Source of the DNA: a virus
DNA length: 64,000 nucleotides
Virus record (IMG/VR): IMGVR_UViG_3300050821_023931
Span: 1 to 64,000 of that record
Reading direction: 5' to 3' (one strand)
Part shown: piece after piece, positions 29,201-36,988 of the stretch
Numbering within the stretch: the stretch's first letter is position 1
How the letters are laid out: each line of letters starts with the position of its first letter
Notes under the pieces: model-generated
Databases searched by the model: none
The model's input: the letters and a program-made list of their open reading frames with translations, nothing else
Told to the model about the DNA's origin: nothing
Translations under genes and position numbers: made by a program

Positions 29201-29943
29201 GTAATCTTTCTATTCAGCAAATAGTTAATGGTGGTTCAAGGGTTACTTCGGGAAGTTTCCAATTTGGTTTAGCTGATGGTGTAGGTATAAGTAATGTTGC
29301 TTATTTCTTCCCTTATGTTATTATCAATGATGATGGAAGGCCATCTTTTGTTCCTCCGGCCAGCTTTGCTGCTAGTTTATTCTTATCAAAATATACTACT
29401 AGAGATAGTCAAATTACACCATGGACGATTATGGCTGGTGCTGATCGAGGATTTATAGCTGGGATAGCTGGTACAGAAATGGAGTTTACACAAAACGATT
29501 TGAATCTATTAAATCTATTAAGAGTAAATCCTATACAAACACATCTTACTAAATTCTATGCTATAGCCTCTGATAACACAGCTGAATCTAAGAATAGTGT
29601 TTTAGGTAATATACATGTTCGTGAGGCTTTAATAAGTTTAGAAAGTTCATTAAGATCAATGCTTAAATCTTTCCAATGGAAATTCAGTATACCTTCAGTA
29701 CGAGCTGAAATTCTTAGACAAGCTAATAATATATGTCAGAATTATTTTACACAAAATGCTATAGCTAATTATAAAAATATATGTGATGAAACGAATAATA
29801 CACCAGATCTTATTGATGCACAGATAGGTGTTTTGGATACTTTTGTTGAACCAATAGCTGGAATGGGAACGATTGTTTTAAATATTGGTGTTGATAAAAC
29901 TGGCGGAATTCAAGTAAATGAGACAACTTCACAAATTTTTTAA
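26239..29943 (+). CDS. Contractile tail sheath protein (gp18-like)
   Basis: 1234 residues. The N-terminus (ADYGDPGIIINEKDFS ... LIIGVSRQGPMNLPIQVNSPENFEEIFG) is the typical start of sheath proteins. The C-terminus carries the expected conserved domain with TPWTIMAGADRGFIAGIAG and a block ending in the helical SVLGNIHVREALISLESSL region. Forms the contractile outer tube that drives injection. It is about twice the length of T4 gp18 (659 aa). The extra mass lies between about residues 370 and 900 and is beta-rich, probably surface-exposed decoration. Strong support for myovirus morphology. A monocistronic late-type promoter precedes it. Confidence 0.9.
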   Translation: MAINIADYGDPGIIINEKDFSLYTISGSDNNVTTLIIGVSRQGPMNLPIQVNSPENFEEIFGSLDRTLERKGSFFHQTVENLLASGSTVTCINLLLTDPQFDLYNWMSFSTTAFVQNSPVRSNAVDSFYDKRGFWKRSPDQLLTVANNSSVDANPRLFNLVNMGGKAVSVLIRQSANKNFDITLEDWYGGRHLVPNYLHPLDFVSDYLVEMFVFEGRWDNYRVLSTDPKLGKYFNSNGLKKELIQNFVNEKSSNFIQRYEGTFIPYFADIKGNDMWLPSLVNDDIDTLGILVVQDIDKFEMSNPSDYMVDILGASLEENRTDVIDFLSYKENIVDLLVLDEMMVDQIGNDFGFDLTGYLGSTSGTYYAGRRIGYAEGYVQGCRLKPLILSSTGTVTVNPFDCDTEAYVIFKGQQFTLSDDISYVFALHENISTNMQALMLFYVDITGIHMTIGAQSSINGSMKFPYMDPDNTLVLGYYRFYQIGLQYYIELPVGVTIDINGFILPYRLGSETAPKIHFQDVPYAWQINLYFENVKTVTGYDYNVNRIYYLWSILSQKLVQKVSMVLDVNSNKKVINFIEPGDDNTGRWLRIGVLDTTANIRDTISVNLELAIYFADVDFIFQDENILRTTDNPFVIGQDGIVGRDSMLYQAYKQSFVNTGDHFFLELATEINTQFIFDNGNNLLVLQTGPIENYLNLKIFVYGSQYNDGEFNVIGETYYNNYYALVLDKPIVAESVAELGIFDASVLQYLNLYMVNDILYADYKVDPNQTEVFQNIVKPNNPNSFRKTVEIQQILNNNIILVDATKYVNLLNVGDFLLADTTSDPFYSEQGFRKRDWVRIIDIVAYAQNTSWLLIEADAAINITNLNGSLQTTGFVKVENYVNTYNLHTFDGFKVRPESMPDGTETRLNDILNLVAPGTKLFDQITDPEILEWRYLVDSFGLGLTTNCKQQLADICGAKTLGLGFLNLPSAKSFKKSTSPTFTDPTYGNLSIQQIVNGGSRVTSGSFQFGLADGVGISNVAYFFPYVIINDDGRPSFVPPASFAASLFLSKYTTRDSQITPWTIMAGADRGFIAGIAGTEMEFTQNDLNLLNLLRVNPIQTHLTKFYAIASDNTAESKNSVLGNIHVREALISLESSLRSMLKSFQWKFSIPSVRAEILRQANNICQNYFTQNAIANYKNICDETNNTPDLIDAQIGVLDTFVEPIAGMGTIVLNIGVDKTGGIQVNETTSQIF

Positions 29944-29981
29944 AATATTTTTTATTTTTTATAAACTTTAATTGGATAGCC

Positions 29982-29989
29982 TATATAAA
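29982..29989 (+). promoter_or_regulatory. TATATAAA promoter element before the gp32-like gene
   Basis: TATATAAA, 75 bases before the ATG at 30065, giving a leader of about 70 bases, longer than elsewhere. T4 gp32 regulates its own mRNA through its leader. A similar role here is possible but only inferred. Confidence 0.4.
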
Positions 29990-30064
29990 TATCACAAGGA
30001 ACATGTTCGCTGCCCCTAATTAAGGCCCTTTGGTAAATAACAAACATATAAACAATTAAATACT

Positions 30065-31078
30065 ATGAGTAAAGATCTATTTCGCTTAGACGCAAAGAAA
30101 ACAACAAATTTTACGGAACAAAAAAGTTTCGTACCAGAAGGTATTTATAAACCTTCTACAAAAACAGCTAAAGATGCACGTGAGGGTTATTCTTCAATAA
30201 TCAGATTACTGCCTAATTTCACACAGAAAAAAGAAGTAGAGGATAATGCGATTCGTATTACTACTTTCTATGTAAACATAGAAGAATATCCGGAACTTAA
30301 CGGAAAGATTTTTTCTAAAACAAACTTCGCTGAAAAATGTCCTCTTGGTACTCTTTACAAAAGATTAAAAGATAGTAAAAGTAGTGAGGATAATGATAAA
30401 TGTGATTTATTCAAAAAATCTACTAAATATTATTCTTATATTCTTGTAATAGAGGATGAAAATGCTCCTGATCTTGAAGGTAAAGTATTGATTTGGGAAT
30501 TTGGTATCAAAATAAAAGAGAAAATCGATATTGAAATGAAGGGTAAAAACAGAAAAAAAGAATCATGTAATGTATATGATCTTGCTGTTGGAAAAGATCT
30601 TCAAATTCTTATCACTGGTGCTGGTCAAATGACTAATTATGATAAATGTGTATTTGTTGAACAACCATCACCTATTTTCTTAAAAGGAAAAGGTGTTATA
30701 CCAACTGAAGAAGACGAAGATGGTAGAGTTATTATTGCTCAAGATATGCAAGAACCTCTTGTTAAATTTCTTCTTAAAAGAAAGAAAAATTTAGAAGAAT
30801 TAGCACCTATTCCATGGGATGATGAAATGGTTGATAAAGTAAATCAAGTAATGGAATACTTGAATGGTTCTACACCAATTGCTTCAGCCAAACAATCAAT
30901 CAAGCAAGTTTCTTCTAAAAGAACAGTTGTTATTGATGACGAAGATGATGCTGATGCACCTGTTGAAAAACCTAAAGCTACAGCGAAAGCGAGTACTAAA
31001 GTAAATACTTCTACAGCAAAAGCTACAATGACAGCCAATCAATTCTTTGGTGATCTTGATGATGAGGATGATGAATAG
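30065..31078 (+). CDS. Single-stranded DNA-binding protein, gp32-like
   Basis: 337 residues. The OB-fold core (about 25-220) includes FTEQKSF near the N-terminus, strands YSYILVIEDENAPDLEGKVLIWEFG and LQILITGAG. Two cysteines, in EKCPLG (about 91) and DKCDLF (about 112), sit where the T4 gp32 zinc-ribbon ligands are expected, but a full set of four is not obvious. The C-terminus is acidic (DDEDDADAPVEKP and GDLDDEDDE), as needed for interactions with replication partners. It coats single-stranded DNA during replication, recombination and repair. A strong terminator follows. Confidence 0.85.
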   Translation: MSKDLFRLDAKKTTNFTEQKSFVPEGIYKPSTKTAKDAREGYSSIIRLLPNFTQKKEVEDNAIRITTFYVNIEEYPELNGKIFSKTNFAEKCPLGTLYKRLKDSKSSEDNDKCDLFKKSTKYYSYILVIEDENAPDLEGKVLIWEFGIKIKEKIDIEMKGKNRKKESCNVYDLAVGKDLQILITGAGQMTNYDKCVFVEQPSPIFLKGKGVIPTEEDEDGRVIIAQDMQEPLVKFLLKRKKNLEELAPIPWDDEMVDKVNQVMEYLNGSTPIASAKQSIKQVSSKRTVVIDDEDDADAPVEKPKATAKASTKVNTSTAKATMTANQFFGDLDDEDDE

Positions 31079-31101
31079 TCTCTAGTAAAAAGTAATTTAA
31101 C

Positions 31102-31138
31102 AAAAAAGGAATGTTTTATTAAAAAACATTCCTTTTTT
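31102..31138 (+). terminator. Intrinsic terminator after the gp32-like gene
   Basis: AAAAAAGGAATGTTTT pairs with AAAACATTCCTTTTTT around a short AT loop, with a terminal T-run on the + strand. The nearly symmetric A/T flanks would also allow leftward termination. Confidence 0.85.
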
Positions 31139-31163
31139 GTTTGACAACTTTAAGCAGTTTAGC

Positions 31164-31171
31164 TATATAAA
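31164..31171 (+). promoter_or_regulatory. TATATAAA late-type promoter element
   Basis: TATATAAA, 20 bases before the ATG at 31192 and just after the preceding terminator. Confidence 0.5.
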
Positions 31172-31191
31172 TAAAAAGAAAAACTTGTAAT

Positions 31192-32361
31192 ATGTATTAT
31201 AAATATAAGTTCGATGGAAAAGGTGAACCTAAAAAAATTATTAGAGAAGAAGGTGACTCTTATATAATGAGTGATGGTGCTCATATAAAAAAAGGACTTT
31301 TCGAAACGTTATTCACTAAATATGAAGGTAATATTAATGAATCAGTATCTATGTATCCTAATAATAACAATTTGAGAAATACTGGATTACCTGTAATTCA
31401 TAATGCTGGAATGATAGATGATGATTCACCTATAGATCCAGATACTTTTTTCAAACAGGGTGCTGTACAAATGCATAGTAGAATTGAATATGATAAAAAC
31501 AATTTAGATAATCCTAATTATCAAAATAAAATTAAACAGGAATCAAGAGACTTAGGTTCTATTGTATTAGATGAAAATGCTAGACATAAACTATACAACA
31601 ATACTATTCCTAATCTGAATGTGCAAGTAGGTCATTCTACTGATAGTGTAGTAAATCCTAATGAGTATGTATCACCTTATGGTTCAAATGTACAAAATAT
31701 AAAAAAGAGCCAACTTAATCCAATGGCTATGGACCCAATGTTTTCGGATGCTAAAATTGAAGGCTCTGTTAAAACAAATAATCCTGGATCTGTAATGCCT
31801 ACTGTTAACAGCAGTACATATCAACAAGATTTATATCTACAACAGCAACAGAATCAACAATCTTTTCAGAATCAACAGTCTGTTCAGAATCCTCTTTTTA
31901 AAAAAATGAAGAGAAAACATTCACATACATTTTCTATTAAATATACTAAGTTTATAGCAGATCCTGATTTTATTAAAATAATGGATTCTAATATGGAAGA
32001 TAGTTTAGTTGAATTATTTGCTGAGGAATTTACAAATGAGGTGATGAAAGATCGTGCTACTATTAAACAAATGTTTATTGATGAGCTTGAACTTGTTGTG
32101 TATGGTAAGAAAAAGACTAAACCAAAAAAGATAGTTACTAAAAAATCGAAAACCGTTGAAATTGAAACGGAAAAGGAAACTGAAGTAACAATTGTTGAGT
32201 CTAAAAAAGATTTAAATATAGATCCTATTTCAGGTAAGAGATTTGCACCAGTCGACCCAAGATATGCTCATTTGAATTTACCACCAGTTCTCGAAGATGA
32301 CGATGATGATGGGACTACAGTTACAATATTAAATGAAGGAATGTCAGAAGAATTAGAATAA
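31192..32361 (+). CDS. Probable virion-associated protein sharing a module with the DnaQ-type exonuclease
   Basis: 389 residues. The N-terminal 60 residues look like a compact beta domain (YYKYKFDGKGEPKKIIREEGD). At about 82-195 there is a segment with DPDTFFKQG, a charged helical stretch, EYVSPYGSN and DPMFSDAKIEGS. The same order of motifs ends the exonuclease at 53042-54034. A Gln/Asn-rich linker (about 213-235) leads to a helical domain of about 60 residues, then a Lys/Thr/Glu-rich tail ending in acidic DDDDDG. No family recognised. The shared module suggests a common binding partner, perhaps gp32 or a replisome/virion component. Confidence 0.65.
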   Translation: MYYKYKFDGKGEPKKIIREEGDSYIMSDGAHIKKGLFETLFTKYEGNINESVSMYPNNNNLRNTGLPVIHNAGMIDDDSPIDPDTFFKQGAVQMHSRIEYDKNNLDNPNYQNKIKQESRDLGSIVLDENARHKLYNNTIPNLNVQVGHSTDSVVNPNEYVSPYGSNVQNIKKSQLNPMAMDPMFSDAKIEGSVKTNNPGSVMPTVNSSTYQQDLYLQQQQNQQSFQNQQSVQNPLFKKMKRKHSHTFSIKYTKFIADPDFIKIMDSNMEDSLVELFAEEFTNEVMKDRATIKQMFIDELELVVYGKKKTKPKKIVTKKSKTVEIETEKETEVTIVESKKDLNIDPISGKRFAPVDPRYAHLNLPPVLEDDDDDGTTVTILNEGMSEELE

Positions 32362-32367
32362 TATAGT

Positions 32368-32565
32368 ATGAAAAAAACATCAACTTATATGACTTATTGT
32401 TTTAAATGTGATGAATATTTATATTACTATCCAGCTAAACTAGTTTTAGAAACAACAAAAGATAGCATTATTAGTAACAGGACCAGAATAATTTCTCTTT
32501 CATGTAATACTTGTGGTAGAACTGGCAATTATGAATTTCCTGAAGAGTTTGAAAAGATAAATTAG
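32368..32565 (+). CDS. Small zinc-ribbon protein, 65 aa
   Basis: ATG six bases after the preceding stop. Two CxxC pairs, CFKC (11-14) and CNTC (46-49), form a zinc ribbon. No further domain. The role is unknown; small zinc ribbons in phages often bind RNA polymerase or nucleic acids, but nothing here proves that. Confidence 0.6.
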   Translation: MKKTSTYMTYCFKCDEYLYYYPAKLVLETTKDSIISNRTRIISLSCNTCGRTGNYEFPEEFEKIN

Positions 32566-32615
32566 TATATCAGAAAGAATTATTCAGATAAATACAATAA
32601 ATTATTTAAGTCATA

Positions 32616-34289
32616 ATGCGTAGCAGTAAATTTATAAAGTTGGATGTTGATGTTCTAATGGAATGGATATATGATGACCAGAATTTTTTAACAGAGGATT
32701 ATCGTGTTGTAGTTAATACCATAAATGATACTAGAGCTTTTAGTCAGCAAGCCATGACAGGACTTGTTAATACTGTTACAGATAATCAGACAGAGAACAA
32801 TTTATTTCCAATTGATGTAAATAAATGGGGTATCCTTGATCCTAATCAATCTACTAACCGCTATAATTATATTCAATATCAGGAATATCCCGGAAATGTC
32901 CCAGAAAGATATGATATTGTAGTATTACATTTTCCTATTGAATATACTTTTACGAATTATTTAGGTGTAGTACTTGAAATTTCTTGTTTAAATTATTCAC
33001 AAACAGAAAAAATAACTTTATCAAATTACTTTTTTGATAAAACAATTGTTTCAAGAAATTCTGATTTAGGTCTTACTGCACCACCGTTTATGTTTGAGGA
33101 AAGAATGTGGGGTAAGAATATACAGATTATGGTACCATCACCTTATTATGTTTCAAGAGAGGTAGTACCAAGTACTGCTTATGGAGTTACACCGGGATCT
33201 ATAAATGCTGATCTTGCAGGTAATACAGGAATTGGTTTATCACCACAATCTCCTATTTTTGTTGATTTTGGATTCCTTACAACAAAGAATACTACATTGT
33301 TACAAACGGCATATTATAGTACGGTTATGTATGGTGTAACATTACCTCAGGTACCTGATTTTGCAACCTTAGCTGTTACTATTGCTCATGCAACAGACGG
33401 TGATTATTTTGAGATAAATGGTCTTTATAACGGAGATATAAGTGACTTTAATAACTTCATGATACAAGCAGCAAATAATGGAAATAGTAGTTATATAATA
33501 TTTGATGTAACCGTGACTGAGAAGACTAGTGTTACAGGAACTTATTCTTTTCAAATGACTGAAAATTGGGAACAACCTATTACATTCAGACCTATAATAT
33601 TTTATTCAAATACAACAGCTGCTATACAAGTTACTATGCGTATAGTTCAGAATACTGACCAAACAAATATACTTATTCGAACTGTAACATATGCTATGTT
33701 ACAGAATGAAGTTTCTAAATATTCAAGGAATCTTACTAAGATAAATGTTGCAAATACTTTCAAGCCAAAACTTTATAATGCTAAACCGGATCAGATAATT
33801 TTTAATAATGCTGATCAGAGACTTACCAAAACTCAGACTATTCAAGTACCTTATCCTGTAATATATGACAGATTTAATATTTTAGTTAAGAATTTATCTG
33901 AACAAGTAAATGATACCACTTGGTATGGTCTTGGTCAAAGTCAAATTTTATTATTTCCTTCACCATCTGACAATATTGTAAAATTTGCTATTGGTAAAGG
34001 TTCTACAGCTGCTGGTATGGTACCGTTTCAAATACAAACTGGTGCTGATGTAGAATTAGTATTTAAGTCAGCTTCTAAATTAATAAAAGCAAGTCTTTGG
34101 GTTGAATCAGGACAAGTTGACTTTACACAAGGTATGATCGTATTTCGTATCTTAGCCAATCAAATGGATGATATTGAAAAGATAGAAAAAGATGGTTTCG
34201 ATCAATATTATATTACTATTACAGATCCTGTTTCTACAGTAACAACAATCCTTTATGCTGGAAGATATTTATTATATAATACAAAATAA
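32616..34289 (+). CDS. Virion structural protein, probable tail or baseplate component, 557 aa
   Basis: It follows the sheath/gp32 block in the rightward structural cluster. Long beta-rich sequence with Asn/Thr/Tyr-rich strands (NYIQYQEYPGNVPERYDIVVLHFPIEYTF) typical of baseplate or neck proteins, and no enzyme motif. The N-terminal ~25 residues (FIKLDVDVLMEWIYDD) look like an attachment helix. A repeated decamer straddles its stop codon. The specific role cannot be decided. Confidence 0.55.
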   Translation: MRSSKFIKLDVDVLMEWIYDDQNFLTEDYRVVVNTINDTRAFSQQAMTGLVNTVTDNQTENNLFPIDVNKWGILDPNQSTNRYNYIQYQEYPGNVPERYDIVVLHFPIEYTFTNYLGVVLEISCLNYSQTEKITLSNYFFDKTIVSRNSDLGLTAPPFMFEERMWGKNIQIMVPSPYYVSREVVPSTAYGVTPGSINADLAGNTGIGLSPQSPIFVDFGFLTTKNTTLLQTAYYSTVMYGVTLPQVPDFATLAVTIAHATDGDYFEINGLYNGDISDFNNFMIQAANNGNSSYIIFDVTVTEKTSVTGTYSFQMTENWEQPITFRPIIFYSNTTAAIQVTMRIVQNTDQTNILIRTVTYAMLQNEVSKYSRNLTKINVANTFKPKLYNAKPDQIIFNNADQRLTKTQTIQVPYPVIYDRFNILVKNLSEQVNDTTWYGLGQSQILLFPSPSDNIVKFAIGKGSTAAGMVPFQIQTGADVELVFKSASKLIKASLWVESGQVDFTQGMIVFRILANQMDDIEKIEKDGFDQYYITITDPVSTVTTILYAGRYLLYNTK

Positions 34290-34300
34290 TACAAAATAAT
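34281..34300 (+). repeat. Tandem decamer ACAAAATAAT x2 at a gene junction
   Basis: Two perfect copies of ACAAAATAAT. The first contains the stop of the 557-residue gene; the second ends immediately before the next ATG. It may mark slippage or a recent duplication. Confidence 0.7.
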
Positions 34301-34459
34301 ATGGAAGAAAAGAAATATGTTTTAGAAGGTGTTTTTACTGAATTTGGTAATACATCATCATATCCTGGAAGAATCTATGGTCTTCATGTTTGGGATAAGA
34401 AAAAGAAACGTTGGAAAGTTGATCCTCTATTTGAAAAAGAATTGGGTATTCAAAAATAG
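34301..34459 (+). CDS. Small hypothetical protein, 52 aa
   Basis: ATG at 34301, TAG at 34457-34459. Translation starts MEEKKYVLEGVF, has YPGRIYGLHVW followed by KKKKRWKVD. Charged and soluble, with no known motif. Tight placement after the previous gene and before the next supports it being real. Confidence 0.5.
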   Translation: MEEKKYVLEGVFTEFGNTSSYPGRIYGLHVWDKKKKRWKVDPLFEKELGIQK

Positions 34460-34477
34460 TTTTTGTAATTTTACTTT

Positions 34478-34810
34478 ATGATTATAAAAGTATATGACAA
34501 AGTTATTAAAAACGAAGGTAATTGGGTTCCTAACGAATTTGATGCCTGGGGTCGAGGAGTTGGTATTGGAGAAATAATATCAATTGTTGGAAATTATGGT
34601 CAGATTCGTTGGCCGAATGGTATACATTTAGAAAATCTATCACATTTGAAATTAATGCCTTTAAAAAAGAATCATATTATATGTCCTAAATGTAAATCAA
34701 CCGATACTTATGAAACAGTAACAATAGAAGGTTGTAATAACTGTGGATTTTTTAAAGATTATCATAATTGGGATCATAATGAACCAGATTTTTACTATGA
34801 AGAAAGTTAA
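34478..34810 (+). CDS. Zinc-ribbon protein, 110 aa
   Basis: The N-terminal 60 residues form a basic beta-type domain (VYDKVIKNEGNWVPNEF, GQIRWPNGIHLENL). Residues about 70-90 hold CPKC ... CNNCG, a classical zinc ribbon, followed by a His-containing tail (FKDYHNWDHNE). Eight bases beyond its stop begins the convergent gene. Function unknown; nucleic-acid or protein binding is plausible. Confidence 0.6.
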   Translation: MIIKVYDKVIKNEGNWVPNEFDAWGRGVGIGEIISIVGNYGQIRWPNGIHLENLSHLKLMPLKKNHIICPKCKSTDTYETVTIEGCNNCGFFKDYHNWDHNEPDFYYEES

Positions 34811-34819
34811 ATGAATAGT

Positions 34820-35098
34820 TTATAAATCCATATCACTTGATATGGTTATCCCGAAATTCATACCATCACTATTTACATATTTTGTATAAGATCTTCCGTA
34901 AGATCCGGCATCAGGTTGTTTAACTGGTTGTGGTCTTGATACTGGTTCTGCTCTTCTTGAACAATCTATGACGGGCACAGAACTATTTGGTGCTGGATTA
35001 TTTTCAATTATTTGTTCTTGTGTTTGAACTACAGTAACGGTATAATACTTATTAGTGTAATGATTTAATACTTTCCCCTGATTATTGTTATAATACAT
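34820..35098 (-). CDS. Hypothetical protein, 92 aa
   Basis: Has its own TATATAAA element (35119-35112) 13 bases upstream. The protein is Tyr/Asn-rich at the N-terminus, Pro/Arg-rich in the middle (RRAEPVSRPQPVKQPD) and ends GITISSDMDL. It looks partly disordered. Family unknown; the late-type promoter suggests expression with virion genes. Confidence 0.55.
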   Translation of the reverse strand: MYYNNNQGKVLNHYTNKYYTVTVVQTQEQIIENNPAPNSSVPVIDCSRRAEPVSRPQPVKQPDAGSYGRSYTKYVNSDGMNFGITISSDMDL

Positions 35099-35111
35099 AA
35101 GGCTTTTTCTT

Positions 35112-35119
35112 TTTATATA
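35112..35119 (-). promoter_or_regulatory. TATATAAA late-type promoter element
   Basis: TATATAAA on the minus strand, 13 bases before the ATG at 35098. Confidence 0.45.
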
Positions 35120-35141
35120 TGAAAAGATTTGGCTGAACTGA

Positions 35142-35149
35142 TATATAAT
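35142..35149 (+). promoter_or_regulatory. TATATAAT late-type promoter element
   Basis: TATATAAT, 17 bases before the ATG at 35167; divergent from the element at 35112-35119. Confidence 0.45.
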
Positions 35150-35166
35150 GAAAATAGAAATTATTT

Positions 35167-36375
35167 ATGTCATTAAAATACTTTGATTCATTTAGCAAGT
35201 TTTTAGAAAATAAAACTGAAGCTGGTGATACAGATATAAAATCTAAATTTCTTAGAAGAGATCCAGATAAACTTATTCATAAAGCTAAGGATAACATGTA
35301 TTCTTTAAATTTTGATCACGCACTTGAATTATTTTCTAAAGCTTTCAGGAATGCTAGAGAAGAGGATAAAGATGAAGCTGTAGAAGAAATAATGTCAGCT
35401 ATAGATTCATTTGAAGTAGAAAAATTACCTAATCTAGATGATGATCAGAAAGAAGAGTTTAAAAAATTTGAAGATGATTTAGATTTATCTTTTATTGAAT
35501 CAGATAGAAAATTAAAAGCTGCTTTAAGAAAGATTGATAATGCTGAGGATAAAATTACAGATGCTGAAGAAGCTCTAAAAAATAAGGATCTTATAAAAGC
35601 TGCTGAATATATTAAGGATGCTGAAAGAAAAATAGATAAAGCTTATTTTAAGAAAATTGAAGATAGTGAAGCCTCTGATGAGGATAAAGAAACCGTTAGA
35701 CATAAAATAGCTGATGTAATAAGTAAAATAGCAACTGTCCAGGCTGATATAAAAGAAGAGACAGAAAATATTAGTGATGAAGCTGAAAAGGAAAGAGTCA
35801 ATAAAAAATTAGATAAAAGAGAACTTGAAGTTGTAGCTAATTTAGAAGATCCTACTCTACCTTCAGCTGCGGTTGGTACAATAGGTACACATATTAATAA
35901 TACGGAGCAAACAACAAATGAACCAGCTAAAACTGATGATACTGTTAAAAGTAATGTTACTACTACTTCAGAGACTGAAAAAGCAAAAGAGGAAGATATA
36001 GTAAACAAAGAAAATGTTCTTCAAGTTGCTTTAGATCCAGAACTATATAAAAATCCTAAATTTAAAAAGACTTTAAATGAAATAGATGCTAATAGACTCG
36101 CAATAATTCTATGGAATGCTATGGATGGGTTAGGTACAAATGAAGAAATTTTATTTAATGCATTACGTTCACCACAGCTTAAAAATATAGCAGATTATTC
36201 ATATCTATCCGATGTTTACAAAAAAATATCTGCTCAAAAAGGAGATGATCCAGTACAAGATCTTTACTTAGCAATATATGATACTCTTATGGGTCAGACA
36301 GAATTAACTACTTCTGAAAGAGATGAATTAGCAGATATTATACTTAATAAGATTAAAGACTCTTTTAAAAAATAA
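35167..36375 (+). CDS. Leader-bearing coiled-coil protein with annexin-like C-terminal segment
   Basis: 402 residues. The N-terminus (LKYFDSFSKFLENKTE) is a capsid-targeting-like leader. Residues about 34-75 resemble a TPR hairpin (LNFDHALELFSKAFRN). About 90-220 is a Lys/Glu-rich helical/coiled-coil region. A Thr/Glu-rich linker leads to residues ~305-400, where LAIILWNAMDGLGTNEEILFNAL closely matches the annexin repeat core (A-x-x-L-x-x-A-M-x-G-L-G-T-d-E-e-x-I), followed by two helices. Annexins bind membranes through such repeats with calcium; the single repeat here may be only structural mimicry. Candidate packaged and injected protein. Confidence 0.55.
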   Translation: MSLKYFDSFSKFLENKTEAGDTDIKSKFLRRDPDKLIHKAKDNMYSLNFDHALELFSKAFRNAREEDKDEAVEEIMSAIDSFEVEKLPNLDDDQKEEFKKFEDDLDLSFIESDRKLKAALRKIDNAEDKITDAEEALKNKDLIKAAEYIKDAERKIDKAYFKKIEDSEASDEDKETVRHKIADVISKIATVQADIKEETENISDEAEKERVNKKLDKRELEVVANLEDPTLPSAAVGTIGTHINNTEQTTNEPAKTDDTVKSNVTTTSETEKAKEEDIVNKENVLQVALDPELYKNPKFKKTLNEIDANRLAIILWNAMDGLGTNEEILFNALRSPQLKNIADYSYLSDVYKKISAQKGDDPVQDLYLAIYDTLMGQTELTTSERDELADIILNKIKDSFKK

Positions 36376-36384
36376 GTACTATAA

Positions 36385-36963
36385 ATGCAACCAAATTCTA
36401 ATAATAGTCAGTTTGTCTTTTGTTTACCAACAGATTTTGTTCCAGATGTTTTGGAATATAAATATAGAAAACATTTACAAAATTATCATCTACCTTTTGA
36501 AACTGTAGTTGATTATTTAAATTCATCGATAAAAGAATTTGATATGCCATCTTTAACTTTTCAGACAGTCGAGCAAACTACTCGTTATGGAAAAAAAATA
36601 GGTTATAGAGGTGGGGGAAGCCCATATGATGTTTATAATAATAAACTAAATATCACATTCAGATCTATTAATAACCATGCTAATTATTTCATTATGCGAG
36701 ATTGCTTAATGTATCATTATATAAATTCATCTAATATATTTGTATCACCATTTCTTGTTTATGTATTAGATTTTTATTATAATGAAAATTTTATTTATAC
36801 TTTTAAAGAATTAATACCTACTGGTTTAACAGATTTTAAATTGGCTTATCATGATCAAGACAATGACGAAAAAATATTTTCAGTAACGGCTATCTATAAT
36901 TATTTAGAAATAGAATATTTACTTCATGATAAGCCACAACTTCCACCAAAAAAGCATCTATAA
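36385..36963 (+). CDS. Probable tail tube or baseplate protein, 192 aa
   Basis: The N-terminal block FVFCLPTDFVPDVLEYKY and the central KLNITFRSINNHANYFIMRDCLMYHY resemble segments of tube/baseplate proteins in T4-like phages (F-P-x-D-F-V-P; strand-rich T-F-R ... N-Y). The length is close to T4 gp19 (163 aa) plus an insertion. It lies within a cluster of structural genes, 9 bases after the preceding stop. Alternatives are a neck or tail-completion protein. Confidence 0.4.
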   Translation: MQPNSNNSQFVFCLPTDFVPDVLEYKYRKHLQNYHLPFETVVDYLNSSIKEFDMPSLTFQTVEQTTRYGKKIGYRGGGSPYDVYNNKLNITFRSINNHANYFIMRDCLMYHYINSSNIFVSPFLVYVLDFYYNENFIYTFKELIPTGLTDFKLAYHDQDNDEKIFSVTAIYNYLEIEYLLHDKPQLPPKKHL

Positions 36964-36988
36964 CTATTATTAGATTCTTAAAAATTGT

